A stretch of DNA of 8,069 bases from contig JAGGWT010000078.1 of NCBI GenBank assembly GCA_021163455.1, forward strand, positions 1-8,069, given 5' to 3'. The stretch is from Thermoplasmata archaeon (GTDB lineage Archaea > Thermoplasmatota > E2 > DHVEG-1 > B18-G2). Shown one piece after another: positions 1 to 6,030 of this stretch; the first letter of the stretch is position 1; each line of letters opens with the position of its first letter. The notes beneath the pieces are model-generated. The model made no database searches. It was not told the DNA's origin and saw only the letters and a list, made by a program, of their open reading frames with translations. The translations under genes were made by a program, and so were the position numbers.

Positions 1-575
1 GACTAAATATCATGACAGATGTTACCAAGGGTATTCAGCATCTCTTCGAGACGAGAGAACTGATAGCACAGGGATTTGAAGAGGTTATGAAAAAGGGACC
101 CATCGCAAATGAGCCATGCCAGGGTGTACTCGTCAAACTGGTGGATGCAAAACTCCACGAAGATGCCATCCACAGGGGACCCGCCCAGGTCATACCTGCT
201 GTTAAAAAGGCAATTAACGGAGCAATAATGTCATCAGACCCCATTCTTCTTGAGCCGATGCAGAAGGTATTCATAAGCACACCTCAGGAGATGATGGGAA
301 ATGTGACCAGGGAGCTCAACCAGAGAAGAGCGGTGATTCTGGATATGAAGATGGAGGGCGATATGGTCAACATAGAGGCGAAGGCGCCGGTGGCAGAGAT
401 GTTTGGCTTTGCCTCAGCAATAAGGTCAGCAACGGGAGGAAGAGTGCTCTGGAGCACAGAAAATATCGGTTTCGAACCACTTCCAAGAGAGCTTCAGCAC
501 ACCGTTATAAGGAAGATAAGAGAGAGAAAGGGCTTACCACCAGAGCCATACCCACCGGAGTACTACATGGACTGA
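1..575 (+). CDS. fusA: Archaeal translation elongation factor 2 (aEF-2), C-terminal part, 5' end outside window
   Basis: GTPase that drives ribosomal translocation. Only about the last 190 residues are visible. The frame is open from the first base (L-N-I before the Met at 12), so that Met is internal and no start is present. Seen: the domain IV stretch DAKLHEDAIHRGPAQVIPA, whose second His (codon 171-173) aligns with the residue converted to diphthamide in archaeal and eukaryotic EF-2. Domain V follows, with the VILDMKMEGD strand and the AEMFGFASAIRSATGGR segment. The C-terminal tail IRERKGLPPEPYPPEYYMD has the usual archaeal RERKGL-P-P form. The gene ends in TGA and is followed by a T-rich stop region. 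No ribosomal protein or EF-1alpha gene follows; the next gene is convergent. Identification is secure. Confidence 0.97.
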   Translation, partial: LNIMTDVTKGIQHLFETRELIAQGFEEVMKKGPIANEPCQGVLVKLVDAKLHEDAIHRGPAQVIPAVKKAINGAIMSSDPILLEPMQKVFISTPQEMMGNVTRELNQRRAVILDMKMEGDMVNIEAKAPVAEMFGFASAIRSATGGRVLWSTENIGFEPLPRELQHTVIRKIRERKGLPPEPYPPEYYMD

Positions 576-590
576 AACCAAAAACCATCT

Positions 591-638
591 CTCCTTTTAT
601 CTTTTCGCTAATCCTTTTCTTTGGTCCTTTTCAATTTT
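591..638 (+). terminator. T-rich transcription stop after fusA
   Basis: Five separate runs of four T (595-598, 602-605, 615-618, 628-631, 635-638) lie within 50 bases of the fusA stop, with no hairpin. Archaeal RNA polymerase terminates intrinsically at such T tracts without a stem-loop. The position between two convergent genes supports the call. Confidence 0.6.
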
Positions 639-658
639 AACTCAGTATTAACTCAGTA
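637..658. repeat. Perfect 11-bp tandem duplication
   Basis: TTAACTCAGTA occurs twice without a gap (637-647 and 648-658) in the convergent fusA/gcvT spacer. It immediately follows the T-rich stop region. No function is evident; it may be a replication-slippage duplication. Confidence 0.85.
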
Positions 659-703
659 AGCAGTAGATATGCTCTACGCCGCCGTGCGCCGCCATCCGCT
701 CTG

Positions 704-708
704 AAAAA
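704..708 (-). terminator. Possible T-tract stop for gcvT
   Basis: On the minus strand a TTTTT run lies 23 bases past the gcvT stop codon. It is a single short tract, so this is a weak call, but it is the only T run near the gene's end before fusA territory. Confidence 0.35.
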
Positions 709-730
709 TTGCTGGTATTCTGCGAATATC

Positions 731-1828
731 TCAGCACTCCTTTCCAACAAATGGTGGTTTGACAATCTCCGCCTTTATCTTCCTCCTGCCTCTGGAAACT
801 ATCTCGACGGTATCTCCAACCTTTCTGTATTCCACCTTCACATAAGCCATAGCTATACCTGTGTTGAGACATGGCGACAGTCCTCCACTGGAAACCTTGC
901 CGATTTCCACACCATCCTTCTCAACTGCATCCCCATGTCTTGGTATTCCTTTTTCGATACACTTGAGATATGTCAATCTTTCTTTGATGCCCTCTTCCTT
1001 CTGCTTCAGAAGGGCAGCCTTTCCTATAAAATCATGGTCCCAGTTTATTATGAAGCTCAGATTTGCTTCTATTGGAGACCTTCCACCTTCAAACTCGTTG
1101 CCCGCAAGTGCAAAGCATTTTTCAAGCCTCAAACTATCCCTCGCACCGAGACCTATCGGCTTTATACCAAAATCCTTTCCAGCATCGAGAATCTTTCTGA
1201 ATAGAGAGATCACGTCCTGGCTCGTATCTATCTGTAATTCATATCCCAGCTCGCCTGTATAACCCGTTCTTGATATGATACATTCAACGCCATCAAAAAC
1301 AGTTTTTGCGCACCCGAAAAGTTTCAACTGAGACACATCAAACTCTGTAATTTTCTGAAGAACCTCTCTGGATTTTGGTCCCTGCACAGCAAAGATAGCC
1401 ATGCTATCGCTTTTGTTCTCTATACTGACATCGAACGAATACTCATCGGCCACCTTCCTCAACCACTCTGTAACCACCTCATCCCTCCCCGCATTTGGAA
1501 CGAGATAATAGCTATCATCGATGTGCAGAAAAACGGTATCATCTATTATTGTCCCATCGTGCTTGAGTATAACCGTATACTGCCCGGCGCCTGGCGGAAT
1601 GCGGGATGCATCTTCAACGGTTGATATGCTCAACAGTTTTGTTGCATCTTTTCCGGTTATCACTATGTTCCCCATGTGAGATACGTCAAACAGACCGACC
1701 TTCCTTCTCACAGTGAAGTGCTCGTCGATAATAGATGTGTAATACAGGGGCATCTCATAACCACAGAATTCTGTAAATTTTGCGCCCAGTTCTGTGTGCA
1801 ACTCATGTAGTGGTGACCTTTTCAGCAT
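731..1828 (-). CDS. gcvT: Aminomethyltransferase (glycine cleavage system T protein)
   Basis: Transfers the methylene group from lipoyl-bound aminomethyl on H protein to tetrahydrofolate (or tetrahydromethanopterin in some archaea), releasing ammonia. The 365 residues match the usual family length. Seen: N-terminal LKRSPLHELHTELGAKF; GLFDVSHMGNI (46-55); GTIIDD (92-97), holding the catalytic/folate-contacting Asp pair; RTGYTGELGYEL (187-198); ARDSLRLE (229-236); SPIEANL; DFIGKAAL (266-273); and the C-terminal barrel with GKVSSGGLSPCLNTGIAMAYV. The family's usual L-Y-G after ARD-LRLE is L-A-G here. The ATG at 1828 lacks a ribosome binding site, but a TATA-like box is centred 26 bases upstream, pointing to a leaderless transcript. 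No gcvH or gcvP lies in the window, so partner genes must be elsewhere. GcvT-like demethylases share this fold, but the motifs fit a true T protein. Confidence 0.93.
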   Translation of the reverse strand: MLKRSPLHELHTELGAKFTEFCGYEMPLYYTSIIDEHFTVRRKVGLFDVSHMGNIVITGKDATKLLSISTVEDASRIPPGAGQYTVILKHDGTIIDDTVFLHIDDSYYLVPNAGRDEVVTEWLRKVADEYSFDVSIENKSDSMAIFAVQGPKSREVLQKITEFDVSQLKLFGCAKTVFDGVECIISRTGYTGELGYELQIDTSQDVISLFRKILDAGKDFGIKPIGLGARDSLRLEKCFALAGNEFEGGRSPIEANLSFIINWDHDFIGKAALLKQKEEGIKERLTYLKCIEKGIPRHGDAVEKDGVEIGKVSSGGLSPCLNTGIAMAYVKVEYRKVGDTVEIVSRGRRKIKAEIVKPPFVGKEC

Positions 1829-1835
1829 GCTTTCA

Positions 1836-1848
1836 GGAAAAGAAAGAA
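1836..1848 (-). terminator. Possible T-rich stop after the feo operon
   Basis: The minus-strand pyrimidine stretch ATTCTTTCTTTTCC lies about 35-45 bases past the stop of the membrane protein gene and just before gcvT. It could end the feo transcript. It lies inside the region downstream of the gcvT TATA box, so the call is weak. Confidence 0.3.
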
Positions 1849-1850
1849 TG

Positions 1851-1864
1851 TTTAAAACTTTTTG
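1851..1864 (-). promoter_or_regulatory. TATA box and upstream A-rich BRE of gcvT, leaderless start
   Basis: Minus-strand reading gives CAAAAAG-TTTTAAA. The TTTTAAA box (1857-1851) is centred 26 bases before the A of the gcvT ATG. Archaeal TATA boxes sit about 26 bases before the transcription start, so transcription would begin at the start codon. The absence of a Shine-Dalgarno sequence there agrees. Confidence 0.55.
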
Positions 1865-1881
1865 TCAGTGTACATCATATT

Positions 1882-2265
1882 TTACCATTTTAACTTCCTG
1901 ATATCCTTCCACACTTTGTATATTAAGGGAGAGCTTACCAGCATCAGCCATATCTCAATTCTCAATTCCCTTAACAGAAGAAAGTCTTTAACTCCCATAA
2001 GGTATTCAAGATAATTCGCGAATGCTATACTCAGGTAGAGGAGTCCATAGATCACCGACAGAAAAACTCCGCCAACTATGAAAGCAAAATCTTTCTTCTG
2101 AAGAAACCTTTTTGCTCCATAAATGTAAACCACGGAAATCACCATCAGCATCACCCCTCCTATAAGATCTCTCTGCAAAAATCCTGCAATCTCACCAACC
2201 GCTGCTACCATGTAGAGCAAGCCGACAAACAGGGCATATATTCCAGACACTTTATCTTCACTCAA
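1882..2265 (-). CDS. Small four-helix membrane protein of the feo operon, function unknown
   Basis: I do not recognise the family. The start chosen is TTG at 2265, giving 127 residues: a GAGGTG ribosome binding site (2277-2272) lies six bases before it and overlaps the feoB stop codon. An in-frame TTG at 2301 (139 residues) and a GTG at 2274 are alternatives, but neither has such a site. Seen: four hydrophobic segments, roughly SGIYALFVGLLYMVAAVGEI, LIGGVMLMVISVVYIYGA, FAFIVGGVFLSVIYGLLYLS and IWLMLVSSPLIYKVW. Basic residues (KRF, QKK, KVWKDIRKLKW) lie in the loop after helix 2 and at the C-terminus. No Cys cluster or His-rich metal motif is present, so it is unlike FeoC or the Cys-rich FeoB-associated proteins. 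Tight coupling to feoB suggests an accessory role in iron transport, which is inference only. Confidence 0.7.
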   Translation of the reverse strand: MSEDKVSGIYALFVGLLYMVAAVGEIAGFLQRDLIGGVMLMVISVVYIYGAKRFLQKKDFAFIVGGVFLSVIYGLLYLSIAFANYLEYLMGVKDFLLLRELRIEIWLMLVSSPLIYKVWKDIRKLKW

Positions 2266-2271
2266 TCTTAA

Positions 2272-2277
2272 CACCTC
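2272..2277 (-). promoter_or_regulatory. Ribosome binding site GAGGTG deciding a TTG start
   Basis: GAGGTG matches the archaeal 16S anti-Shine-Dalgarno complement (GGAGGTGA). It sits six bases before TTG 2265 and overlaps the TGA of feoB (2278-2276), implying translational coupling. Confidence 0.6.
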
Positions 2278-4255
2278 ATGACAGACCAAATAGATGGCCA
2301 ATAAATTCTATCATGAATGCAACAGCAAATGCCAGCAAAACCGTATATGCAACGGTTAGCAGAGTATACTTTAACTTCATCTCTCTAAGCATAACACTCA
2401 GAGTAGCTACACACGGGAAGTATATTAGAACAAAAGCCATATATGCAAATCCTGTTAGGGGGGTAAACCAGTTGGAGTTTGCTAGAGCGTTGTAAACACC
2501 TTCACCTTCAGCGCCAAGCAATGCACCGATTGCCCCAACAATAGATTCCTTGGCAAGAAATCCAAAGAACAGCGCCGTTCCGGCCTGCCAGCTCCATCCA
2601 AGTGGCTTAAAAACAGGTTCTACAATTCTTCCGAACATTGCAATATATGAGTTCTCTATGATTTTGCCACCGTTTGTTGCTTCCCACGGAAATACAGATA
2701 GAAACCATATGATTATGACTACGATGAAGATAAAAGTTCCTGCTTTTATAAGAAACCATTTTCCCCTGTTCCACATGTGTATTATGCTCGTTGATAACTT
2801 TGGCTTTGTATATCGAGGCAGTTCCAGAATGAATGGAGAAACTTCTCCTTTGAACAGAAGCTTCCTCAATAAAAGAGCCATCAGCACAGCTAAGGTGATA
2901 CCGAGCACGTACATCGAGTATATTGCTGCGCCAGCAGTGTATCCATGAAAAACGGCTCCTGCTATCAGTGCATAGACAGGTAATCTGGCACTGCAACTTA
3001 TCAGAGGGTTAATCATTATGGTTATTATTCGGTCACTTTCGTTCTCTATCGTTCTTGCCGCCATTATTCCCGGAACATTACACCCGAAACCAACCAGTAT
3101 AGGTATAAAGCTCTTTCCGTGGAGACCGAATTTTGAAAGAATCTTCTCCATCACGAAAGCGACCCTAGCGAGATAGCCACTGTCTTCCAGTATGGATAGA
3201 GCAAAGAAAAGGCAGAAAATTGGAGGCACAAATACGAGAACAGACCCAAGTCCCGCACATATCCCGTCTGCTACAAATGATGCAAGAACCTCATTTGATA
3301 TATTCGATTTTGCTATGTTACCAAGCCATGAGAAAAATAGACTTATTCCATCTGAAAAGGGAGCAGAAAATGAAAAGGTGAACTGAAACATCGCATAAAG
3401 AATTGCCATGAATATTGGAATTCCTAGGACTTTATGAAGGAAAATTTCATCAAGTATATCTGTTAGGGTTTTCACTTCTTTTTTTTCCTTGATGATCTCT
3501 GCTGCGAGCTTTGAACACAATTCATACCTCTTTTCAACAATCTTACCCGCTATCCTTTCATCAAGCAGTTTCTCGATATCTTTCCAGTAATTCCCTTTCC
3601 TGAACTCAGATAAAATATCTTCATCTTCTTCGAGAATCCTTAGAGCAACCCATCTTGGTGAGGGGTACCCATCCTTCCTGCATCTCTCCAGTATTTTCTC
3701 GATATGCTTTATTTTCTCTTCTACCTCATGACCATAATCTATCTTTATTTTCTTCCCTTTTTTCTTGCCCTTCAAAGCTCGGAAGATCGCTTTTTTTAGT
3801 TCTTCGATACCCTCTCCTGTCGTTGCTACAGTAGGTACTACAGGCACTCCAAGCAATCCCTCGAACCTTCTGACATCTATCTCCATGCCTCTCTCCTTTG
3901 CTATATCCCACATGTTGAGGGCTATGACAACATTTGCACCGGATTCTATCAGAAGGAGAGCAAGATACAGGTTTCTCTCGAGATTTGTAGAGTCTATCAC
4001 ATCGACAACAACATCGGGTCTGTTCTTTACAATGAAATTTTTCGCTATTTTCTCATCTATCGACCTTGTAGTGAAGCCATATATCCCGGGTAAATCTATA
4101 ACATTTATCTCTTCGCCGCCGTAGCTGTATTTTCCTTCTTTCTTTTCGACTGTTACGCCTGGCCAGTTTCCGACATGCTGATTCAATCCAGTTAACCTGT
4201 TAAACAGCTCTGTTTTCCCAACGTTAGGGTTGCCAACTATTGCAACAACTTTCAT
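2276..4255 (-). CDS. feoB: Ferrous iron transport protein B
   Basis: Inner-membrane Fe(II) uptake protein with an N-terminal GTPase. The 659 residues are normal for the family. Seen: P loop GNPNVGKT (8-15); G2 region GNWPGVTVEKKEG (29-41); G3 DLPG (54-57); G4 NMWD (114-117); G5 region TVATTGEGIEEL (142-153). A charged helical spacer (about 160-270) follows, then the transmembrane part from about 277. The two Gate regions are present: the first runs about 334-430 and includes VGFGCNVPG (Cys392) and SCSARLPVY (Cys421); the second is around TALFFGFLAKESIVG (560-574). FPCVAT (Cys615) lies near the end. These three Cys positions correspond to the conserved pore cysteines of FeoB. The start ATG forms an ATGA overlap with the feoA stop. 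All essential motifs are intact. Confidence 0.98.
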   Translation of the reverse strand: MKVVAIVGNPNVGKTELFNRLTGLNQHVGNWPGVTVEKKEGKYSYGGEEINVIDLPGIYGFTTRSIDEKIAKNFIVKNRPDVVVDVIDSTNLERNLYLALLLIESGANVVIALNMWDIAKERGMEIDVRRFEGLLGVPVVPTVATTGEGIEELKKAIFRALKGKKKGKKIKIDYGHEVEEKIKHIEKILERCRKDGYPSPRWVALRILEEDEDILSEFRKGNYWKDIEKLLDERIAGKIVEKRYELCSKLAAEIIKEKKEVKTLTDILDEIFLHKVLGIPIFMAILYAMFQFTFSFSAPFSDGISLFFSWLGNIAKSNISNEVLASFVADGICAGLGSVLVFVPPIFCLFFALSILEDSGYLARVAFVMEKILSKFGLHGKSFIPILVGFGCNVPGIMAARTIENESDRIITIMINPLISCSARLPVYALIAGAVFHGYTAGAAIYSMYVLGITLAVLMALLLRKLLFKGEVSPFILELPRYTKPKLSTSIIHMWNRGKWFLIKAGTFIFIVVIIIWFLSVFPWEATNGGKIIENSYIAMFGRIVEPVFKPLGWSWQAGTALFFGFLAKESIVGAIGALLGAEGEGVYNALANSNWFTPLTGFAYMAFVLIYFPCVATLSVMLREMKLKYTLLTVAYTVLLAFAVAFMIEFIGHLFGLS

Positions 4256-4488
4256 GGTAATTTCCTCACCATTATCTTCATTGCAATACCTCGCCCTATC
4301 GCTATCCTTGAGCCATTAACCTTAACTAACATAGGACCTGGCATATGTGATATCAGAACCTCAACTCTTGAAAATGGAACCAATCCCATCTCATACAATC
4401 TTCTGATAACTCCTCTACCCCCAACTATCTCTACAACTTCCCCTCTCTCTCCTGACATGAGACTGGACAACGGAACAATCCTATTCAT
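4252..4488 (-). CDS. feoA: Ferrous iron transport protein A, SH3-like domain
   Basis: Small cytoplasmic partner of FeoB. I chose ATG 4488 (78 residues), because GAGAGGAAGG lies just upstream and the length is typical; in-frame ATGs at 4503 and 4509 would add five or seven Arg-rich residues. Seen: PLSSLMSGERGEVVEI, then the classic turn RRLYEMGLVPFSRVEVL, the HMPGPMLVKVNG strand pair, and the end IAIGRGIAMKIMV, which together cover the whole FeoA fold. The stop overlaps the feoB start by ATGA (4255-4252), so the two are very likely translated together. FeoA is a separate protein here, not a FeoB fusion. Confidence 0.94.
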   Translation of the reverse strand: MNRIVPLSSLMSGERGEVVEIVGGRGVIRRLYEMGLVPFSRVEVLISHMPGPMLVKVNGSRIAIGRGIAMKIMVRKLP

Positions 4489-4556
4489 GTTCCTTCCTCT
4501 CATACGCATTCAGATTCATGTCATCTTTGAGGCAACCTTTTTCATCCAGAATCTCG

Positions 4557-4632
4557 TGGTTACCATGAACCTTTTATGTATATATCATTTATAATGGTTT
4601 TGGTTAATTGAACTTTATAAGGTTAACCGAAA
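4557..4632. promoter_or_regulatory. GGTTA-repeat region, candidate metal-dependent repressor operator
   Basis: Three similar elements are seen. TGGT-T-ACCA (4557-4565) is a perfect short dyad at the predicted feo transcription start. TTTTGGTTAA (4598-4607) and TTAACCGAAA (4623-4632) pair as an inverted repeat, 9 of 10 bases, around a 15-base spacer. The perfect palindrome GGTTAACC (4621-4628) lies within the latter. The GGTTAA units at 4602 and 4621 are 19 bases apart, about two helical turns. DtxR/IdeR-family iron repressors bind TTAGGTTA-type half sites, and archaeal feo genes are often under such control. The operator role is inferred from similarity and position. Confidence 0.45.
4586..4595 (-). 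promoter_or_regulatory. Candidate TATA box of the feo operon
   Basis: The minus strand reads ATTATAAATG, close to the archaeal TTTATAAA consensus. A start about 26 bases further would fall near 4565, giving a leader of roughly 77 bases to the feoA ATG at 4488. A second AT-rich possibility, GATATATACATAAAAGG (4586-4570), lies just downstream. Confidence 0.5.
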
Positions 4633-4684
4633 TCATAAAGATCTCTCCATCGAACCCAGCAAACCCGCAACTCTTCAGGATAAG

Positions 4685-4694
4685 TTTGATATAT
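4685..4694 (+). promoter_or_regulatory. Candidate TATA box of the radical SAM gene
   Basis: TTTGATATAT is centred about 48 bases before ATG 4738. A transcript starting about 26 bases on (near 4716) would have a leader of some 22 bases, just long enough to carry the ribosome binding site. Another AT-rich box, CTTTATAAGG at 4613-4622, is nearly symmetric and could serve either strand. Confidence 0.45.
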
Positions 4695-4703
4695 GTGTAT
4701 CCA

Positions 4704-4722
4704 ATATAGAGATATAGAGATA
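4704..4722. repeat. Short tandem repeat ATATAGAG x2 plus ATA
   Basis: Two perfect copies of ATATAGAG (4704-4711, 4712-4719) are followed by a partial ATA. They span the predicted transcription start of the radical SAM gene. The sequence is of low complexity and no function is shown. Confidence 0.6.
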
Positions 4723-4725
4723 AGC

Positions 4726-4732
4726 AGGTGAT
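4726..4732 (+). promoter_or_regulatory. Strong ribosome binding site of the radical SAM gene
   Basis: AGGTGAT matches the archaeal Shine-Dalgarno consensus and ends five bases before ATG 4738. This fixes the start of the radical SAM gene. Confidence 0.75.
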
Positions 4733-4737
4733 AGGGT

Positions 4738-6030
4738 ATGAAAATACTGCTGGTCATGCCACACCCCCCAACAAAAAGAAAACTTTTCTATAGATTTTCT
4801 TATCCCTCCTTAACCCTCCAGCAAATAGCAGGGATAACACCAAGACACCATTCTGTTAAAATCGTTGATGAGAGGTACGAGGACATCAATTTCAATGAGT
4901 ATTTTGATATAGTTGGTATAACATCTCTGACATACAATGCTCTCAGAGCTTATGAGGTCGCAGATGAGTTCAGAAGGCGAGGGATACCTGTGGTTATCGG
5001 TGGTTATCATGCCTCTACAGTTCCACATGAGGCGAAACAGCATGCGGATGCTGTTGTTATCGGCGAAGCAGAACTAACTTGGCCAAAAGTCTTGGAAGAT
5101 GCTGAAAAGGGAGAATTGAAACCATTCTACATCGCAGAAAAACTCGTTGAACCCGAGCTTATTCCTCCAGCCAGACACGATATAGGGGTATATACCATAA
5201 TGGAGCCTATTCAAGCTTCCCGCGGCTGCCCTGTAGGATGTGAGTTCTGCGCCATGCAGAAAATAGAAGGAAGACGCTTCAGGGGAAGACCGGTGGATAA
5301 TGTGATAAACGAGATGAAAATGATAAAATCCAAGACGATTTTCTTTGTGGACGCTTCCCTCACGATAAGTCCTCCATACACAAAATCCCTTTTTGCAAAG
5401 ATGGTTCCTCTCAATAAAAAATTCCACTGTTTTGGTAACATAAACGTTTTGGCCAAAGATGAGGAATTTTTAAAGCTCGCAAGCGAAGCTGGTGTAGAGA
5501 GGTGGTATGTAGGTATAGAGTCCATAGTGCAGGAGAATATAGACTTGTCCGGCAAAAGGACAAACAAGGTAGAGATATATCGTGATGCTATAAAGAAGAT
5601 CAGGGACTATGGTATGAGCGTAACGGGATTTTTCATGTTTGGTTTCGATAACGATACCCCTGAAGTTTTTGATAAAACCCTTGAGTTCATGTTAGCACTG
5701 GACCTTGATGGCATATCTTTCAGTGTATTGACACCATACCCGGGTACAAGACTCGCTGAAAGACTGGAAAGAGAAGGAAGGATAATATCAAAGGACTGGT
5801 CCAAATATGATGAAGGGAACGTGAATTTTATACCTAAGAAAATGACCCGAGAAGAGCTGCACAATGGTATAAGAAAAATCGCAAGAGAGTATTTCAGCTA
5901 CAGAAACATATTCAGGAGATGTATAAGATCATTCAGAGGCGAGGGTCTGAAGGATCTGTACAGATTTGTTATGAGACTTGGAGAAAACTTGGCTTCACGT
6001 CAGTATTATCTTTATGATAAACTAAGGTAA
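4738..6030 (+). CDS. B12-binding-domain radical SAM protein (class B type), substrate unknown
   Basis: Oxygen-sensitive [4Fe-4S] enzyme of 430 residues. Seen: an N-terminal Rossmann-like cobalamin-binding-type domain (about 1-135), with MKILLVMPHPP, the NEYFDIVGITSLTYNALRAY strand-helix, VVIGGYHAST (85-94) and ADAVVIGEAE (103-112). The radical SAM domain follows, with the cluster motif RGCPVGCEFC (Cys164, Cys168, Cys171), then GRRFRGRPVDNVINEM, GVERWYVGIES, GFFMFGFDNDTPEVFD (297-312) and LTPYPGTRL (331-339). The basic C-terminus (about 380-430) is Arg/Tyr-rich. The DxHxxG cobalamin-ligand motif is absent, as in many class B members, so B12 may bind base-off without His ligation, or not at all. 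Relatives include HpnP-like hopanoid methylases, BchE-like cyclases and archaeal GDGT ring synthases. A lipid or cofactor C-methylation or cyclisation role is possible, but I cannot choose between these. The gene is divergent from feoA. Confidence 0.9.
   Translation: MKILLVMPHPPTKRKLFYRFSYPSLTLQQIAGITPRHHSVKIVDERYEDINFNEYFDIVGITSLTYNALRAYEVADEFRRRGIPVVIGGYHASTVPHEAKQHADAVVIGEAELTWPKVLEDAEKGELKPFYIAEKLVEPELIPPARHDIGVYTIMEPIQASRGCPVGCEFCAMQKIEGRRFRGRPVDNVINEMKMIKSKTIFFVDASLTISPPYTKSLFAKMVPLNKKFHCFGNINVLAKDEEFLKLASEAGVERWYVGIESIVQENIDLSGKRTNKVEIYRDAIKKIRDYGMSVTGFFMFGFDNDTPEVFDKTLEFMLALDLDGISFSVLTPYPGTRLAERLEREGRIISKDWSKYDEGNVNFIPKKMTREELHNGIRKIAREYFSYRNIFRRCIRSFRGEGLKDLYRFVMRLGENLASRQYYLYDKLR

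Noticed and set aside
35..280. Minus-strand open frame of 81 codons inside fusA
   Set aside because: It lies antisense to the securely identified EF-2 domain IV and has no recognisable features.
677..693. CGCCGCC repeats as a terminator hairpin
   Set aside because: The two copies are direct repeats, not inverted, so they cannot form a stem.
861..1262. Plus-strand open frame of 133 codons inside gcvT
   Set aside because: It is antisense to conserved GcvT motifs. Its Ser/Pro/Phe-rich composition is typical of a shadow frame.
4510..4737. Riboswitch or structured RNA in the feoA/radical SAM spacer
   Set aside because: The short dyads fit protein-binding sites better. I see no longer paired architecture or known riboswitch core.
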